Notes under the pieces: model-generated
The model's input: the letters and a program-made list of their open reading frames with translations, nothing else
What the model was told of the DNA's origin: nothing
Database searches by the model: none
Part shown: piece after piece, positions 18,834 through 29,472 of the stretch
How the letters are laid out: each line of letters starts with the position of its first letter
Position numbering within the stretch: the first letter of the stretch is position 1
Program-made: the position numbers and the translations under genes
Assembly (NCBI GenBank): GCA_003567475.1
Contig: PWZL01000073.1
Location: forward strand, 1-35,909
Reading direction: 5' to 3'
Length of the DNA stretch: 35,909 nt
DNA from: Gammaproteobacteria bacterium
GTDB lineage: Bacteria; Pseudomonadota; Gammaproteobacteria; Steroidobacterales; PWYM01

Positions 18834-21800
18834 GTCATCACCTCCCGGTGCAGATCCTGCAGCCTGTTCACTCCTGCCTCATCAAGATAATCCAGCGCCA
18901 GCGCCGTGGCGCGGGCGGCAGCGAGGGTCGTGTAGTACGTCACCTTGTGGTGCACGGCCTCCCCGCGAATCGACTGCGACTCGCGAATGGACTGCTTACC
19001 CTCGGTGGTGTTCACGATCAGGCTGATTTCCTGGTTCTTGATCATGTCGACAATATGCGGCCGGCCCTCGCGCACCTTGTTGGCACGTCGGCACGGTACC
19101 CCAGACTCGGCAATCGCCACGGCTGTACCGCCCGTCGCTACGATGTCAAAACCCCGCTCCACCAGCAGGCGGGCAAGCTCCACGGCGCCAGGCTTGTCAC
19201 GGTCGCGCACGCTGATCAGCGCAGTACCGCGTCGGGGGATGATCACCCCCGAGGCCAATTGGGCCTTGGCATAGGCCTCGCCAAAGCTCCGGCCCGTCCC
19301 CATGACCTCACCGGTCGATTTCATCTCAGGGCCCAGTATAGGGTCAGCTTCCGGGAATTTGGCAAATGGGAAGACCGATTCCTTGACCGCGAAATACGGC
19401 GGCGAGGCGAACCCGGTCACCCCCTGGTCGGCCAGTGAGCGCCCGGCCATCGCCAGGGCGGCAATCTTGGCCAGCGGCTGGCCGACGGCCTTGGAGACGA
19501 AAGGCACCGTGCGCGAAGCGCGCGGATTGACCTCGAGGATGTAGATCACGCCGTTCTGGATCGCGAACTGCGTATTCATCAAGCCGACCACGTTCAGGCC
19601 GCGCGCGAGCTGCTCGACCTGCACTCGCAGGTCGGCCTGGGTCGCCTCGTCCAACGAGTAGGGGGGGATCGAGCAACCCGAATCGCCCGAGTGCACACCG
19701 GCCTGCTCGATGTGCTGCATGATGCCGCCGATCAGCACGTCGCGACCGTCACTGACGCAGTCCACATCCACCTCGATGGCGAGATCGAGGAAGCGGTCGA
19801 GCAGCACGGGGCTTGCATTCGACACCTTCACCGCGGCCTGCATGTAGCCCCGTAGATCCTCCTCCCCATAGACGATTTCCATCGCCCGGCCACCGAGCAC
19901 GTAAGACGGTCGCACGACCAAGGGGTAGCCGACCTCGGCAGCCAGTTCCAGCGCCTGTTCGGCACTACGCGCCGTACGGTTCGGCGGCTGCCGGAGATTC
20001 AGGCGCGCGACGAGATCCTGGAAGCGCTCCCGGTCCTCGGCAAGATCGATCGAATCCGGCGAGGTCCCGATGATGGGCACACCCGCGGCTTCGAGGGCAC
20101 GCGCGAGCTTGAGCGGCGTCTGGCCACCATACTGCACGATCACCCCTTCCGGACGTTCGAGATGCACGATCTCGAGGACGTCCTCCAGCGTCAACGACTC
20201 GAAATACAGGCGGTCGGAGGTGTCGTAATCCGTGGATACCGTCTCCGGATTGCAGTTGACCATGATGGTCTCGAACCCGTCTTCGCGCAGTGCCATGGCG
20301 GCGTGCACGCAACAATAGTCGAACTCGATACCCTGACCGATGCGGTTGGGTCCGCCGCCGAGAATCATGATCTTGCGGCGGTCCGAGACGGCGGCCTCAC
20401 ATTCTTCCTCGTAGGTCGAGTACATGTAGGCGGTCGTACTGGCGAACTCGGCCGCACAGGTATCCACCCGCTTGTACACCGGCCGCACGCCATGCGCCCA
20501 GCGCGTATCGCGCACCTCCTGCTCGCTCAGCCGCAGCAGACTGGCCAACCGGCTGTCGGCAAACCCCTTGCGCTTGAGCCGGCGGAAATCATCATGGGAC
20601 AGATCATCCAGACGGCGGCCGCGCAGGGCGTGCTCGGTGCGCACCAGATCCTCGATCTGGACCAGGAACCACTGATCGATGCCGGTGAGCTCGCCGACTT
20701 CGGCGACCGACAGGCCGTGGCGCAGGGCATCGGCCACATAGAACAGCCGATGAGATCCAGGCATGCGCAGTTCCTGGCGCAGGCGGGTGTGGTCATCTTC
20801 ATCCAGCCGTGCGGGCAGCATCTCGTTGAGGCCATCAGCGTCGATTTCCAGCCCTCGCAGCGCCTTCTGCAGCGACTCCTGGAACGTCCGTCCCATGGCC
20901 ATGACCTCACCGACGGACTTCATCTGCGTGGTCAGCCGGTTGAGCGCGCCAGGGAATTTCTCGAAGGTGAACCGCGGGATCTTGGTGACCACATAGTCGA
21001 TGGTCGGCTCGAACGAGGCCGGCGTCGCACCACCGGTAATGTCATTACGCAGCTCGTCGAGGGTGTAGCCGATCGCGAGCTTGGCAGCCACTTTGGCGAT
21101 GGGGAAACCGGTCGCCTTCGACGCCAGCGCCGAGGAACGCGAAACCCTGGGATTCATCTCGATGACCAGCAACCGGCCGTCGTCGGGATTGACGGCGAAC
21201 TGCACGTTGGACCCGCCGGTCTCCACGCCGATCTTGCGCAGCACCGCGATGGAGGCATCGCGCATGCGCTGGTATTCCTTATCCGTCAGCGTCTGTGCCG
21301 GGGCGACGGTGATGGAGTCGCCGGTATGTACCCCCATCGCATCGAGATTCTCGATGGAACACACGATGATGCAGTTGTCGCTACGATCACGCACCACCTC
21401 CATCTCGAACTCTTTCCAGCCTATGACCGATTCCTCGAGCAGGACTTCGGTCGTGGGCGAAAGATCGAGGCCGCGGGCGACGATCTCCTCGAACTCCTCG
21501 CGATTGTAGGCAATGCCCCCGCCACTGCCGCCCAGCGTGAACGAGGGACGGATGATGATGGGAAAGCCGTTCCTGGCCTGGTAGGCCAGCGCCTCTTCCA
21601 TGCTGTGGCAGATGCCCGCACGCGGCGTCTCCAGACCGATCTCGCCCATGGCGACACGGAACTTCTCGCGATCCTCGGCCATGTCTATCGCGTCGCGTGA
21701 GGCACCGATCAGCTCGACGCCGAATCGCTCAAGCACGCCCTCGCGGGCCAGATCCAGCGCGCAGTTCAGTCCGGTCTGACCACCCATCGTCGGCAGCAGC

Positions 21801-22054
21801 GCATCCGGGCGCTCGCGCTCTATGACCGCGGCCACGGCCTGCCAGTGCACCGGCTCGATATAAACCGCATCAGCCACCTCGGGGTCGGTCATGATCGTCG
21901 CCGGGTTCGAGTTCACGAGAATCACCCGGTACCCCTCCTCGCGCAAGGCCTTGCACGCCTGAGTGCCGGAGTAGTCGAACTCGCAGGCCTGACCGATGAC
22001 GATCGGGCCTGCGCCAATGATGAGAATGCTGTTCAGGTCAGTGCGCTTGGGCAT
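18830..22054 (-). CDS. carB: Carbamoyl-phosphate synthase large subunit
   Basis: Makes carbamoyl phosphate from bicarbonate, ATP and ammonia supplied by CarA, for arginine and pyrimidine synthesis. The 1074-residue length matches E. coli (1073). Two homologous ATP-grasp halves are visible: the first begins after [22 protein letters not shown], the second after [21 protein letters not shown] near the middle. The C-terminal part from about residue 940 is the MGS-like allosteric domain ([19 protein letters not shown]). Starts 23 bases after carA and overlaps greA. Confidence 0.98.
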   Translation of the reverse strand: MPKRTDLNSILIIGAGPIVIGQACEFDYSGTQACKALREEGYRVILVNSNPATIMTDPEVADAVYIEPVHWQAVAAVIERERPDALLPTMGGQTGLNCALDLAREGVLERFGVELIGASRDAIDMAEDREKFRVAMGEIGLETPRAGICHSMEEALAYQARNGFPIIIRPSFTLGGSGGGIAYNREEFEEIVARGLDLSPTTEVLLEESVIGWKEFEMEVVRDRSDNCIIVCSIENLDAMGVHTGDSITVAPAQTLTDKEYQRMRDASIAVLRKIGVETGGSNVQFAVNPDDGRLLVIEMNPRVSRSSALASKATGFPIAKVAAKLAIGYTLDELRNDITGGATPASFEPTIDYVVTKIPRFTFEKFPGALNRLTTQMKSVGEVMAMGRTFQESLQKALRGLEIDADGLNEMLPARLDEDDHTRLRQELRMPGSHRLFYVADALRHGLSVAEVGELTGIDQWFLVQIEDLVRTEHALRGRRLDDLSHDDFRRLKRKGFADSRLASLLRLSEQEVRDTRWAHGVRPVYKRVDTCAAEFASTTAYMYSTYEEECEAAVSDRRKIMILGGGPNRIGQGIEFDYCCVHAAMALREDGFETIMVNCNPETVSTDYDTSDRLYFESLTLEDVLEIVHLERPEGVIVQYGGQTPLKLARALEAAGVPIIGTSPDSIDLAEDRERFQDLVARLNLRQPPNRTARSAEQALELAAEVGYPLVVRPSYVLGGRAMEIVYGEEDLRGYMQAAVKVSNASPVLLDRFLDLAIEVDVDCVSDGRDVLIGGIMQHIEQAGVHSGDSGCSIPPYSLDEATQADLRVQVEQLARGLNVVGLMNTQFAIQNGVIYILEVNPRASRTVPFVSKAVGQPLAKIAALAMAGRSLADQGVTGFASPPYFAVKESVFPFAKFPEADPILGPEMKSTGEVMGTGRSFGEAYAKAQLASGVIIPRRGTALISVRDRDKPGAVELARLLVERGFDIVATGGTAVAIAESGVPCRRANKVREGRPHIVDMIKNQEISLIVNTTEGKQSIRESQSIRGEAVHHKVTYYTTLAAARATALALDYLDEAGVNRLQDLHREVMT

Positions 22055-22077
22055 GCTGGGTGGTCTCTCGCGTGGTT

Positions 22078-23238
22078 TCAGCGCGCACCGGCGCCCGGGC
22101 GGCGGGCAGCGCGGTGGCGGCGCATCAGCGCCGTGAAACGCTCGAACAGGGGCCGCAGATCGTGCGGGCCAGGGCTTGCCTCGGGGTGACCCTGGAAGCC
22201 GAATGCCGGACAGTCGGTGCGCTCGATCCCCTGAAGACTGCCATCGAACAGGGACCGGTGGGTGGCACGCAGGTGATCGGGCAGACTGTCTTCATCGACC
22301 GCGAAACCGTGGTTCTGACTGCTGATCATCACCCGCCCGCTGTCGAGTTCCTGCACCGGGTGATTGGCGCCATGGTGACCGAACTTCATCTTGAGCGTCC
22401 GCGCGCCGCTGGCGAGACCCAGCAGCTGATGGCCGAGGCAGATCCCGAACAGTGGCACGCCTGCGGCCATCACTTCCCGTGCGGCTTCGATGGCGTAGGT
22501 GCAAGGCTCGGGATCACCCGGACCATTGGACAGAAACACCCCATCAGGGGCCATGTCCAGCACCTCGCTGGCGGCTGTCTGGGCGCGAACCACCGTCACC
22601 CGGCAGCCAGCATCGACCAGCAGCCTCAGGATGTTGCGCTTGATGCCATAGTCGTAGGCGACCACGTGCAGGGAGGCCTGGCGGTGCAGGCTCATCGGCC
22701 GGGCCTGCGGGAAACTCGAGCCCTGGTTCCACTGGTAGGCCTGGGCCGTGGTCACGACCCGGGCCAGATCCATACCCTTCAAACCCGGGAATTTGCGCGC
22801 GGCGGCCACCGCCTCTTCGGGATTGGCATCGGCGCCGGCGATGATACAGCCCGACTGCGCCCCCTTGTCGCGCAGTAGCCTAGTGAGGCGCCGCGTATCG
22901 ATATCGGCGATCGCCACCACCCGCGCGCGGCGCAGGAACTCATCCAGCGGCCATTCCGAGCGCCAGCTGCTGGTCACCATGGACATGTCGCGGATGACCA
23001 GCCCCGAGGCGTGGATCTGACCGGATTCCATGTCCTCACTGTTGGCCCCGACGTTGCCGATATGCGGATACGTCAGCGTCACGATCTGACGGCAGTAGGA
23101 GGGATCGGTGAGGATCTCCTGGTAGCCGGTCAACGCGGTGTTGAACACCACTTCGCCGATCGTACGACCGGGACTGCCTACCGAGAGGCCGCGGAAGACC
23201 GTGCCGTCTTCCAGTGCGAGGATGGCGGGTTCTGTCAC
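22078..23238 (-). CDS. carA: Carbamoyl-phosphate synthase small subunit (glutaminase)
   Basis: Hydrolyses glutamine and channels ammonia to CarB. The 386-residue protein has the N-terminal CPSase domain (residues 1-150, with [16 protein letters not shown]) and a class I glutamine amidotransferase domain with C267 in GICLGHQLL, and H351 and E353 in GHPEASPGP. It begins with GTG at 23238; a GGAG box lies about 11 bases upstream inside a short perfect palindrome (TGGAGTTCCA). No ATG competes. Separated from dapB by 175 bases that contain a probable promoter. Confidence 0.96.
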   Translation of the reverse strand: MTEPAILALEDGTVFRGLSVGSPGRTIGEVVFNTALTGYQEILTDPSYCRQIVTLTYPHIGNVGANSEDMESGQIHASGLVIRDMSMVTSSWRSEWPLDEFLRRARVVAIADIDTRRLTRLLRDKGAQSGCIIAGADANPEEAVAAARKFPGLKGMDLARVVTTAQAYQWNQGSSFPQARPMSLHRQASLHVVAYDYGIKRNILRLLVDAGCRVTVVRAQTAASEVLDMAPDGVFLSNGPGDPEPCTYAIEAAREVMAAGVPLFGICLGHQLLGLASGARTLKMKFGHHGANHPVQELDSGRVMISSQNHGFAVDEDSLPDHLRATHRSLFDGSLQGIERTDCPAFGFQGHPEASPGPHDLRPLFERFTALMRRHRAARRPGAGAR

Positions 23239-23327
23239 TTTTTATGGAACTCCAGTCGGTTTTCCGTGGGCAGTCAGTTTCCCGGGGGCGCGCGGAAATG
23301 CACCACCTTCCCAAGGGTGGCGCGTTC

Positions 23328-23339
23328 CTGACTCGTCAG
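23328..23339 (-). promoter_or_regulatory. Twelve-base palindrome in carA leader
   Basis: CTGAC-GA-GTCAG is a perfect inverted repeat lying about 30 bases downstream of the candidate carA -10 box and 89 bases before carA. It could be an operator or a small RNA hairpin. I do not recognise it as the site of a named regulator, and a 12-base palindrome can arise by chance. Confidence 0.3.
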
Positions 23340-23368
23340 CGTGGATACGGAATGCAGGCTGGGCCGCT

Positions 23369-23374
23369 ATTGTA
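23369..23374 (-). promoter_or_regulatory. Candidate -10 box for carAB-greA
   Basis: TACAAT (five of six to consensus) lies on the minus strand 130 bases before carA. A 17-base spacer leads back to GTGCAC, a weak -35. Just upstream, 23384-23403 can form a six-base-pair GC hairpin with no T tract, which could help end dapB transcripts but is not a standard terminator. Confidence 0.4.
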
Positions 23375-23413
23375 GTGCAGCGAGGGCGGCTGTGCACCCG
23401 CCCGGCGGTCGAT

Positions 23414-24238
23414 TCAGCCAGCCAGCCCCAGGACGTGTCGCATGTCATAAAGGCCGGCCGGGCGCTCAGCCAGCCAGGCCGCCGCGCGCAGGGCGCCCCG
23501 GGCAAACACGCCGCGGTCCGTGGCCCGATGGGTCAGCTCGAGCCGCTCCTCGTCCGCAGCGAACATCACCGTGTGATCGCCGACGATGCTCCCGGCCCGC
23601 ACCACCGCGAAGCCGACATGCCCGGGGATGCGCGCGCCCGTCTGCCCCGAGCGGGCCCAGACGCCGACCTCGGCCAGGGGCTTGCCGCGCGCCTGGGCCA
23701 CCGCCTCGCCCAGCGCCAGTGCCGTGCCGGAAGGGGCATCGACCTTGCCGCGATGATGGGCCTCGATGATTTCCGCGTCGTAGTCTTCGCCCAGACGCTC
23801 GGCCAGCAGACGGGTGAGCTCGGTGAGCAGCGTGACCCCGACGCTGAAGTTTCGTGCGTAGACGACCGGGAGACTGCGTGCCGTCTCCCCCAGCAGTGTC
23901 TGCGCCTCGGGCGACAGGCCGGTGGTGCCAAGCACCAGAGCGACCCCGGCCTCGCGGCACGCCTGCAGGTGCACCGACGTGGCCGCCGGCAGCGTAAAAT
24001 CGATCGCCACCTGCGCCCCGGACAACGCGGCCGCCGGCTCAGCGACCACACGCACGCCCCGCGGCAGGGCCGGGCACAGGGTCGAGGCGTCCTGTCCCAG
24101 CGCCGGGTCGTTCGGCGCGGCGGAAGCGCCGCAGAGCCTGAAGTGCTCGGGTTCAGCCGCGATCAGCCCCAGCAAGGTCCGGCCCATGCGGCCACTGGCC
24201 CCGAACACGGCCACGTTGAGCGCCGTGGACTCAGCCAC
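23414..24238 (-). CDS. dapB: 4-hydroxy-tetrahydrodipicolinate reductase
   Basis: NAD(P)H-dependent reductase of the lysine and meso-diaminopimelate pathway. The 274-residue protein has the nucleotide-binding GASGRMG at 13-19 and the catalytic region [20 protein letters not shown] with H161, H162 and K165, equal to E. coli H159, H160 and K163. It starts with GTG at 24238, overlapping the end of dnaJ by eight bases, so it is probably translated from the heat-shock transcript as well. Confidence 0.96.
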   Translation of the reverse strand: MAESTALNVAVFGASGRMGRTLLGLIAAEPEHFRLCGASAAPNDPALGQDASTLCPALPRGVRVVAEPAAALSGAQVAIDFTLPAATSVHLQACREAGVALVLGTTGLSPEAQTLLGETARSLPVVYARNFSVGVTLLTELTRLLAERLGEDYDAEIIEAHHRGKVDAPSGTALALGEAVAQARGKPLAEVGVWARSGQTGARIPGHVGFAVVRAGSIVGDHTVMFAADEERLELTHRATDRGVFARGALRAAAWLAERPAGLYDMRHVLGLAG

Positions 24239-25373
24239 CGATGTTCTCGAAAAACCGTTTCACGCCGTCCATCCATGAACGCGACCGCGGGCTGTGCTTT
24301 GCTCCGCCATGATGCAACGCATCGTCGAACTGCTGCAGCAACTCTTTTTGCTCGCCCGTCAGGTTGACCGGCGTCTCTACGGTAACGCGGCAGTACAGGT
24401 CACCCTGGGGGCCGCCGCGCACAGGACGGACGCCTTTACCCCGCAGCCGGAACGCTCGCCCGGACTGGGTCTCTGGCGGAATTTTGAGGTTGACCGACCC
24501 ATCGAGTGTCGGCACGTCGACGCTGCCGCCGAGGGCGGCGGTTGTAAACGCGACGGGCACTTCACACTGCAGATCGGCACCCTCGCGCGAAAAGATGGCG
24601 TGGGGTTTGACCGCGATGTCGACGTACAGGTCCCCGGGCGGCCCGCCATTGCGGCCCGCCTCGCCCTCTCCGCCGAGGCGGATCCGGTCGCCGGTATCGA
24701 CGCCGGGCGGCACTTTCACCGACAGCGTCTTGTCCCGCCGCACTCGACCCCGGCCATTGCAGGCCGTACAAGGGTCCTTGATGATCCGTCCGGTCCCACG
24801 GCAGGTCGGGCAGGTCTGCTGCACGGAGAAAAAACCCTGCTGCATACGCACCTGGCCGGCCCCGTTGCAGGTCGGGCAGGTCACCGGCTTGGTGCCCGGC
24901 TCGGCACCGGTACCGTCACAGCGGCTGCAGTCCTCCTCGGCAGGAATGCGCAACTCTACCGTATCGCCGAAAACCGCCTTCTCGAGATCGATCGACAGTT
25001 CATAGCGCAGGTCCGCGCCGCGGTAGACGCCGTTCCTGCCGCCCCGGCGACCGCCGCCGAAAATATCGCCGAACACGTCACCGAAGATGTCGGAGAACGC
25101 ATCGCCAGCGGCACCAGCGCCCGGCCCTCCGCCGCGCCCCATGGACGCGTCAAGACCTTCGTGCCCGAACTGGTCATAGGTGGCCCGGCGGCGCTCATCC
25201 GAGAGCACCTCGTAGGCTTCCTTGATTTCCTTGAAACGCGCCTCGGCCGCTGCATCGCCGGGATTGCGATCAGGGTGGTTTTTCATCGCCAGACGGCGAT
25301 AGGCCTTCTTCAGTTCGTCCGCGGCGGCGCCGCGGCTGACACCGAGAACCTCGTAGTAATCCCTTTTCGCCAT
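24231..25373 (-). CDS. dnaJ: Chaperone protein DnaJ
   Basis: Co-chaperone that delivers clients to DnaK and stimulates its ATPase. The 380-residue protein has the full type I layout: J domain 1-70 with HPD at 33-35, a Gly/Phe-rich linker about 78-115, a zinc-finger region with four CxxCxGxG repeats starting at C149, C166, C188 and C202, and C-terminal client-binding domains. ATG at 25373 follows dnaK by 82 bases with GGAAG about nine bases upstream. No separate promoter is evident, so it should be expressed with dnaK. Confidence 0.98.
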   Translation of the reverse strand: MAKRDYYEVLGVSRGAAADELKKAYRRLAMKNHPDRNPGDAAAEARFKEIKEAYEVLSDERRRATYDQFGHEGLDASMGRGGGPGAGAAGDAFSDIFGDVFGDIFGGGRRGGRNGVYRGADLRYELSIDLEKAVFGDTVELRIPAEEDCSRCDGTGAEPGTKPVTCPTCNGAGQVRMQQGFFSVQQTCPTCRGTGRIIKDPCTACNGRGRVRRDKTLSVKVPPGVDTGDRIRLGGEGEAGRNGGPPGDLYVDIAVKPHAIFSREGADLQCEVPVAFTTAALGGSVDVPTLDGSVNLKIPPETQSGRAFRLRGKGVRPVRGGPQGDLYCRVTVETPVNLTGEQKELLQQFDDALHHGGAKHSPRSRSWMDGVKRFFENIGG

Positions 25374-25455
25374 TGATCAGCTTCCGTTGCAACGCCGCCG
25401 GCATGTGACGAGACGGCCGCATGGACCGTCACGCCTCCTCATCCGGGAAGCCCGG

Positions 25456-27402
25456 TCAGCCGGACTTCTTGTCGTCGTCCTTGACCTCCTCGAACTCCGC
25501 GTCGACGACGTCGTCATCACGCCGGGCGCCTCCCCCTTCGCCCCCCGCCTCAGCGCCGGGCGCGGCCCCTTCGCCGGCCGCCGCCTGCTCACCATAGACG
25601 CGCTGCGCCATCCCGGCCGAGGCCTCGGCCAGCACGCGGGACTTCTCCTCGATAGCCTCATGGTCATCGCCCTTGAGCGCCTCGCGCAGCCCTTCCATGG
25701 CGCTCTCGATCGCAGCCTTTTCCTCGGCAGTGACCTTCTCTCCGAGCTCACCGAGGGTCTTCTCCGTGGAGTGCAGGAGACCATCGGCCTGATTGCGGGT
25801 CTCCACCAGCGCGCGGAACTTGCGGTCTTCGTCCGCGTGCGCCTCGGCATCCCTGACCATTTTCTCGATCTCTTCGTCGGACAGACCGCTGGAGGCCTTG
25901 ATGACGATCTTCTGCTCCTTGCCTGTCGCCTTATCCTTGGCGGAGACGTTGAGAATGCCGTTTGCGTCGATATCGAAGGTCACCTCAATCTGCGGCACGC
26001 CGCGCGGCGCTGACGGCAGCTCGCTCAGATCGAAGCGACCGAGCGACTTGTTGTCGAGCGCGCGATCGCGTTCGCCCTGCAGCACATGAATCGTCACCGC
26101 CGTCTGGTTATCGTCGGCGGTCGAGAACACCTGCTGGGCGCGGGTCGGGACGGTCGTGTTCTTCTCGATCAGCTTGGTCATCACCCCGCCGAGCGTCTCG
26201 ATACCCAGCGACAACGGAGTGACGTCGAGCAGCAGCACGTCCTTGACCTCACCGGCCAGCACACCGCCCTGAATCGCCGCACCCACGGCCACGGCCTCAT
26301 CGGGGTTGACGTCCCTGCGTGGCTCCTGGCCGAAGAAATTCTTGACCTCCTCCTGGACTTTCGGCATGCGGGTCTGACCGCCGACGAGGATCACGTCCTC
26401 GATTTCGGAGACCTTGAGGCCAGCGTCCTTGATCGCGATCTTGCAGGGCTCGATGGTGCGGGCCACCAGGTCCTCGACCAGCGACTCGAGCTTGGCCCGC
26501 GTCAGTTTGATGTTGAGATGCTTCGGTCCGCTGGCATCGGCGGTAATGTAGGGCAGATTGACTTCCGTCTGTGATGCGCTGGAGAGCTCGATCTTCGCCT
26601 TCTCCGCGGCTTCCTTGAGCCGCTGCATGGCAAGCGGATCCTTGCGGATATCGATCCCGCTTTCTTTGTTGAACTCCTTGGCCAGGTACTCGATGATGCG
26701 GAGATCAAAGTCCTCGCCACCCAGGAAGGTGTCGCCGTTAGTCGCCAGCACCTCGAACTGGTGCTCACCATCGACCTCCGCGATCTCGATGATGGAGATA
26801 TCGAACGTGCCCCCACCGAGGTCATAGACCGCCACCTTGCGGTCCCCGCGCTGCTTGTCGAGTCCGTAAGCGAGCGCCGCCGCGGTCGGCTCGTTGATGA
26901 TGCGCTTGACTTCCAGACCGGCAATCTTGCCCGCGTCCTTGGTCGCCTGACGCTGGGAGTCGTTGAAGTATGCCGGGACCGTAATCACGGCCTCGCTCAC
27001 GGTCTCGCCGAGGTAGTCCTCAGCGGTTTTCTTCATCTTCATCAGCACCCGTGCGGAAATCTCCGGCGGTGCCATTTTCTTGTCGTTGACCTGCACCCAG
27101 GCATCGCCGTTATCGGCCTTGACGATCTTGTAGGGCACCATGTCGACATCCTTCTGGACGACCTGGTCCTCGAACCGCCGACCGATCAGCCGCTTGACCG
27201 CAAACAGTGTGTTCTGGGGATTGGTCACTGCCTGGCGCTTGGCAGACTGACCCACCAGCACTTCGTCATCCTTGGTGAACGCGATGATCGAGGGCGTCGT
27301 GCGATCGCCCTCGCTGTTCTCGATGACTTTGGGCTTGCCGCCATCCATGATGGCCACGCAGGAATTGGTGGTCCCGAGGTCGATACCGATGATCCGTCCC
27401 AT
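25456..27402 (-). CDS. dnaK: Chaperone protein DnaK (Hsp70)
   Basis: ATP-driven Hsp70 chaperone. From the ATG at 27402 (GGAGAG five bases upstream) it is 648 residues. The ATPase domain shows [17 protein letters not shown] (phosphate loop 1), [15 protein letters not shown] (phosphate loop 2) and [11 protein letters not shown]; the linker is [16 protein letters not shown]; the substrate domain and helical lid follow; the tail ends [15 protein letters not shown] like other gammaproteobacterial DnaK. Its own sigma-32 type promoter lies 61-89 bases upstream. Confidence 0.98.
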   Translation of the reverse strand: MGRIIGIDLGTTNSCVAIMDGGKPKVIENSEGDRTTPSIIAFTKDDEVLVGQSAKRQAVTNPQNTLFAVKRLIGRRFEDQVVQKDVDMVPYKIVKADNGDAWVQVNDKKMAPPEISARVLMKMKKTAEDYLGETVSEAVITVPAYFNDSQRQATKDAGKIAGLEVKRIINEPTAAALAYGLDKQRGDRKVAVYDLGGGTFDISIIEIAEVDGEHQFEVLATNGDTFLGGEDFDLRIIEYLAKEFNKESGIDIRKDPLAMQRLKEAAEKAKIELSSASQTEVNLPYITADASGPKHLNIKLTRAKLESLVEDLVARTIEPCKIAIKDAGLKVSEIEDVILVGGQTRMPKVQEEVKNFFGQEPRRDVNPDEAVAVGAAIQGGVLAGEVKDVLLLDVTPLSLGIETLGGVMTKLIEKNTTVPTRAQQVFSTADDNQTAVTIHVLQGERDRALDNKSLGRFDLSELPSAPRGVPQIEVTFDIDANGILNVSAKDKATGKEQKIVIKASSGLSDEEIEKMVRDAEAHADEDRKFRALVETRNQADGLLHSTEKTLGELGEKVTAEEKAAIESAMEGLREALKGDDHEAIEEKSRVLAEASAGMAQRVYGEQAAAGEGAAPGAEAGGEGGGARRDDDVVDAEFEEVKDDDKKSG

Positions 27403-27462
27403 GATGTCTCTCCGTGTCTGCCGCGGCGCTCGGCACCGCAGATAATCCTGTTCATTAACCGC

Positions 27463-27491
27463 TAGATGGGGCACTCGCGGGCGTTTTCAAG
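27463..27491 (-). promoter_or_regulatory. Sigma-32 (RpoH) promoter before dnaK
   Basis: On the minus strand CTTGAAA (27485-27491), then 13 bases, then CCCCATCTA (27463-27471). This matches the E. coli sigma-32 consensus CTTGAA-N13 to 17-CCCCATNTA essentially perfectly. Transcription would start near 27456, giving a leader of about 55 bases before the dnaK ATG. Confidence 0.85.
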
Positions 27492-27535
27492 GCCGCCGCG
27501 GGCAGAATTCCCGGCTCACCGCCTCACCCGCCGCC

Positions 27536-28141
27536 TCACCGGTCGCCTGACCCCGGCGTCTCGGCGGCGACCAGCACACGGGCCGGGCGCAGCAGGCGCT
27601 CGTGCAGCAGGTAGCCCTTCTGCACCACCGTGATGACCGAGCCAGGCTCGGCATCGGCCGTCGGCACCATGCTCATGGCTTCGTGGAACTGGGGATCGAA
27701 CGGCTCCCCCTGCGGATCCAGCGGCCGGACACCGGCCTTTTCAAGCACGTTGGACAACAGCTTGAGCGTCGCTTCCTGGCCCTCGATCAGGGCCGCGCCG
27801 GCGCTCTCGCCGCGCGCGGCTGCCAGGCCCATTTCCAGGCTGTCGACCACCGCCAGCAACTCGCCGGCAAGCCGCTCCGCACCGAATTTACGCGCGTTTT
27901 CCACCTCGCGAGCCGAGCGCTTGCGCAGGTTGTCGATCTCAGCCGCCAGCCGCAGCGCCTGCTCACGCTGCGCTTCGGCACGCGACTCCGCCTCCGCCAG
28001 CGCGGCCTCGAGAGCGGCGGTCTCGCCCGCCCCGGCCTGCGTTCCCGGCTCCAGCACCTGAGTTTCGGCGTACTCGTCGACACCGCCGCGGGCTGCGGTA
28101 TCGTCACCGGCATCGCGGCGGGGATCGTTCGGTTCGGTCAT
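27536..28141 (-). CDS. grpE: Nucleotide exchange factor GrpE
   Basis: Releases ADP from DnaK. The 201-residue protein has a variable acidic N-terminus, a long coiled-coil helix (about 40-100; AEIDNLRKRSAREVENARKFG) and the C-terminal beta domain with PFDPQFHEAMSMV and VVQKGYLLHERLLRPARVLVA. The start at ATG 28141 has GGGAGG four bases upstream. The 133-base gap to dnaK holds the dnaK heat-shock promoter; the gap before grpE holds another. Confidence 0.97.
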   Translation of the reverse strand: MTEPNDPRRDAGDDTAARGGVDEYAETQVLEPGTQAGAGETAALEAALAEAESRAEAQREQALRLAAEIDNLRKRSAREVENARKFGAERLAGELLAVVDSLEMGLAAARGESAGAALIEGQEATLKLLSNVLEKAGVRPLDPQGEPFDPQFHEAMSMVPTADAEPGSVITVVQKGYLLHERLLRPARVLVAAETPGSGDR

Positions 28142-28222
28142 GGTGCCTCCCAACAGGCAGGAGGGCGACGCCACGCCTGGGCGTGCCCTGCAAAATCAAC
28201 GGCTTCTGGCATCAATGGGCGG

Positions 28223-28250
28223 AGATGGGGCCACCGCCAGGGTTTTCAAC
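28223..28250 (-). promoter_or_regulatory. Sigma-32 (RpoH) promoter before grpE
   Basis: On the minus strand GTTGAAA (28244-28250), then 13 bases, then CCCCATCT (28223-28230), one mismatch in the -35 and none in the -10 against the sigma-32 consensus. It lies between hrcA and grpE, about 82 bases before the grpE ATG, and resembles the dnaK promoter in both boxes and spacing. Confidence 0.78.
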
Positions 28251-28274
28251 CCCCCGGGGCCTCGCCACTGGTCG

Positions 28275-29333
28275 TCAATTACGCGCTTTCAGGCTGGTGC
28301 CGAGCAGTCGCGCGGTGACGTCCACGATGGGAATGATACGGTCATAGGCCATGCGGGTGGGGCCGATGACCCCCAGCACCCCGACAACCGCATCATCGAG
28401 GGTGTAGGGTGCCGTCACCACGCTGCAGTCATCGAGCACGCTGTAGCCTGACTCCTTACCGATGAACAGCTGCACCCCCTCCGCGGAGACACAGCGATCG
28501 AGAATGTGCAGCAGGTCGCGCTGGCGACCAAAGGCCTCGAACAGTCGCCGCAGCTTCTCGACGTCCGAGAGCTCGCGGAATTCCATGAGGTTGGTCTGGC
28601 CTGCCATGATGTATTCGGCGCGTGGCCGACTCGGCTCCTCGAACGCCATTCGCGCGATTTCTATCGCGTCCAGCATCATTTCGTTGACGGTCTCGCGGGT
28701 GCGGTGCAGCTCATCGATGAGCAGTCGGCGGACTGTCGGGAGATCCCGACCGGCGAATTTCTCGTTCAGGTAATTGGCGGCCGCCTTGAGTTCTTCGGGC
28801 CCGAAATCACGCTCGAGGTGCAGGATACGGTTCTGCACCTCCCGGTCATTGACCACCAGGATCGCGAGCACCCGGCGCTCGGACAGGGCCATGAACTCCA
28901 CCTGGCGCAGCGCCGTGTGGGGCTGCTTGGGGACGGTGACCACGCCCGCCAGGCGAGTGACCTTGGACAGCATGTTGGACGCATGCTCGAGGAGTCCTTC
29001 CGGGTCATCGGCATGCTGGCGGAGTTCCTGCTCCAGCCGCCGGATATCGCGGGCGGTAGGCGGTTGCAGCCTGAGCAGGGTATCGACGAAAAACCGGTAC
29101 CCCAGATCGGTCGGGATCCGTCCCGCCGACGTGTGCGGCGCGGCGATGAAACCGAGCTCCTCGAGGTCGGCCATCACGTTGCGGATACTGGCCGCCGAAA
29201 GGTCCAGGCCGGCGTCCCGCGACAGCGTCCGTGATCCCACAGGCTCGCCTTCACGGATATACTTCTCGACCAGCACCCGCAGCACATGCTGCGCGCGCTC
29301 CGAGGGCAGATCGGGATAGCTTGCTTCCTGCAT
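28275..29333 (-). CDS. hrcA: Heat-inducible transcription repressor HrcA
   Basis: Repressor that binds CIRCE operators and depends on GroEL for folding in the systems studied. The 352-residue protein has an N-terminal winged-helix domain with EPVGSRTL and the recognition segment LSAASIRNVMADLEELGFI followed by HTSAGRIPTDLGYRFFVD, then a GAF-like domain, and a C-terminal end with VLGVIGPTRMAYDRIIPIVD. ATG at 29333 has GGAGA five bases upstream. It is the first gene of the chaperone cluster, and its upstream region has a CIRCE-like site. Confidence 0.97.
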   Translation of the reverse strand: MQEASYPDLPSERAQHVLRVLVEKYIREGEPVGSRTLSRDAGLDLSAASIRNVMADLEELGFIAAPHTSAGRIPTDLGYRFFVDTLLRLQPPTARDIRRLEQELRQHADDPEGLLEHASNMLSKVTRLAGVVTVPKQPHTALRQVEFMALSERRVLAILVVNDREVQNRILHLERDFGPEELKAAANYLNEKFAGRDLPTVRRLLIDELHRTRETVNEMMLDAIEIARMAFEEPSRPRAEYIMAGQTNLMEFRELSDVEKLRRLFEAFGRQRDLLHILDRCVSAEGVQLFIGKESGYSVLDDCSVVTAPYTLDDAVVGVLGVIGPTRMAYDRIIPIVDVTARLLGTSLKARN

Positions 29334-29401
29334 GACCGTCTCCGCTGTTCAAGCCCCTGAATCGGCTGAAACAAACTAAAAACCGGAACAGCCTTGAAAT
29401 G

Positions 29402-29431
29402 AAGCTAGCAATCGCCACGCCCGAGTGTCAA
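29402..29431 (-). promoter_or_regulatory. hrcA promoter overlapped by a degenerate CIRCE operator
   Basis: On the minus strand TTGACACTC, nine bases, GATTGCTAG (29405-29431) matches the CIRCE consensus TTAGCACTC-N9-GAGTGCTAA at 14 of 18 positions with the exact spacer. The first six bases are a perfect sigma-70 -35 box, TTGACA; 18 bases later TAGCTT (29402-29407) could serve as a weak -10. An operator covering the -35 to -10 region is what HrcA repression would need. Located about 70 bases before hrcA, in the divergent gap with nadK. Confidence 0.6.
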
Positions 29432-29472
29432 GAATGGGGATGTTCCGGGTCGAGACCCGCCTTGGCGGCATC

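Noticed and set aside
20162..21700. 512-codon open frame on the plus strand opposite carB
   Set aside because: Antisense shadow of carB in a GC-rich genome; no recognisable protein pattern or ribosome site.
24294..25376. 360-codon open frame on the plus strand opposite dnaJ
   Set aside because: Ends and phase follow dnaJ codon structure; no motif and no start signal.
29425..29472. Extended N-terminus of NadK from the open frame upstream
   Set aside because: The extra 16 residues run through the CIRCE-like region and do not match the family start, so the ATG at 29473 is preferred.
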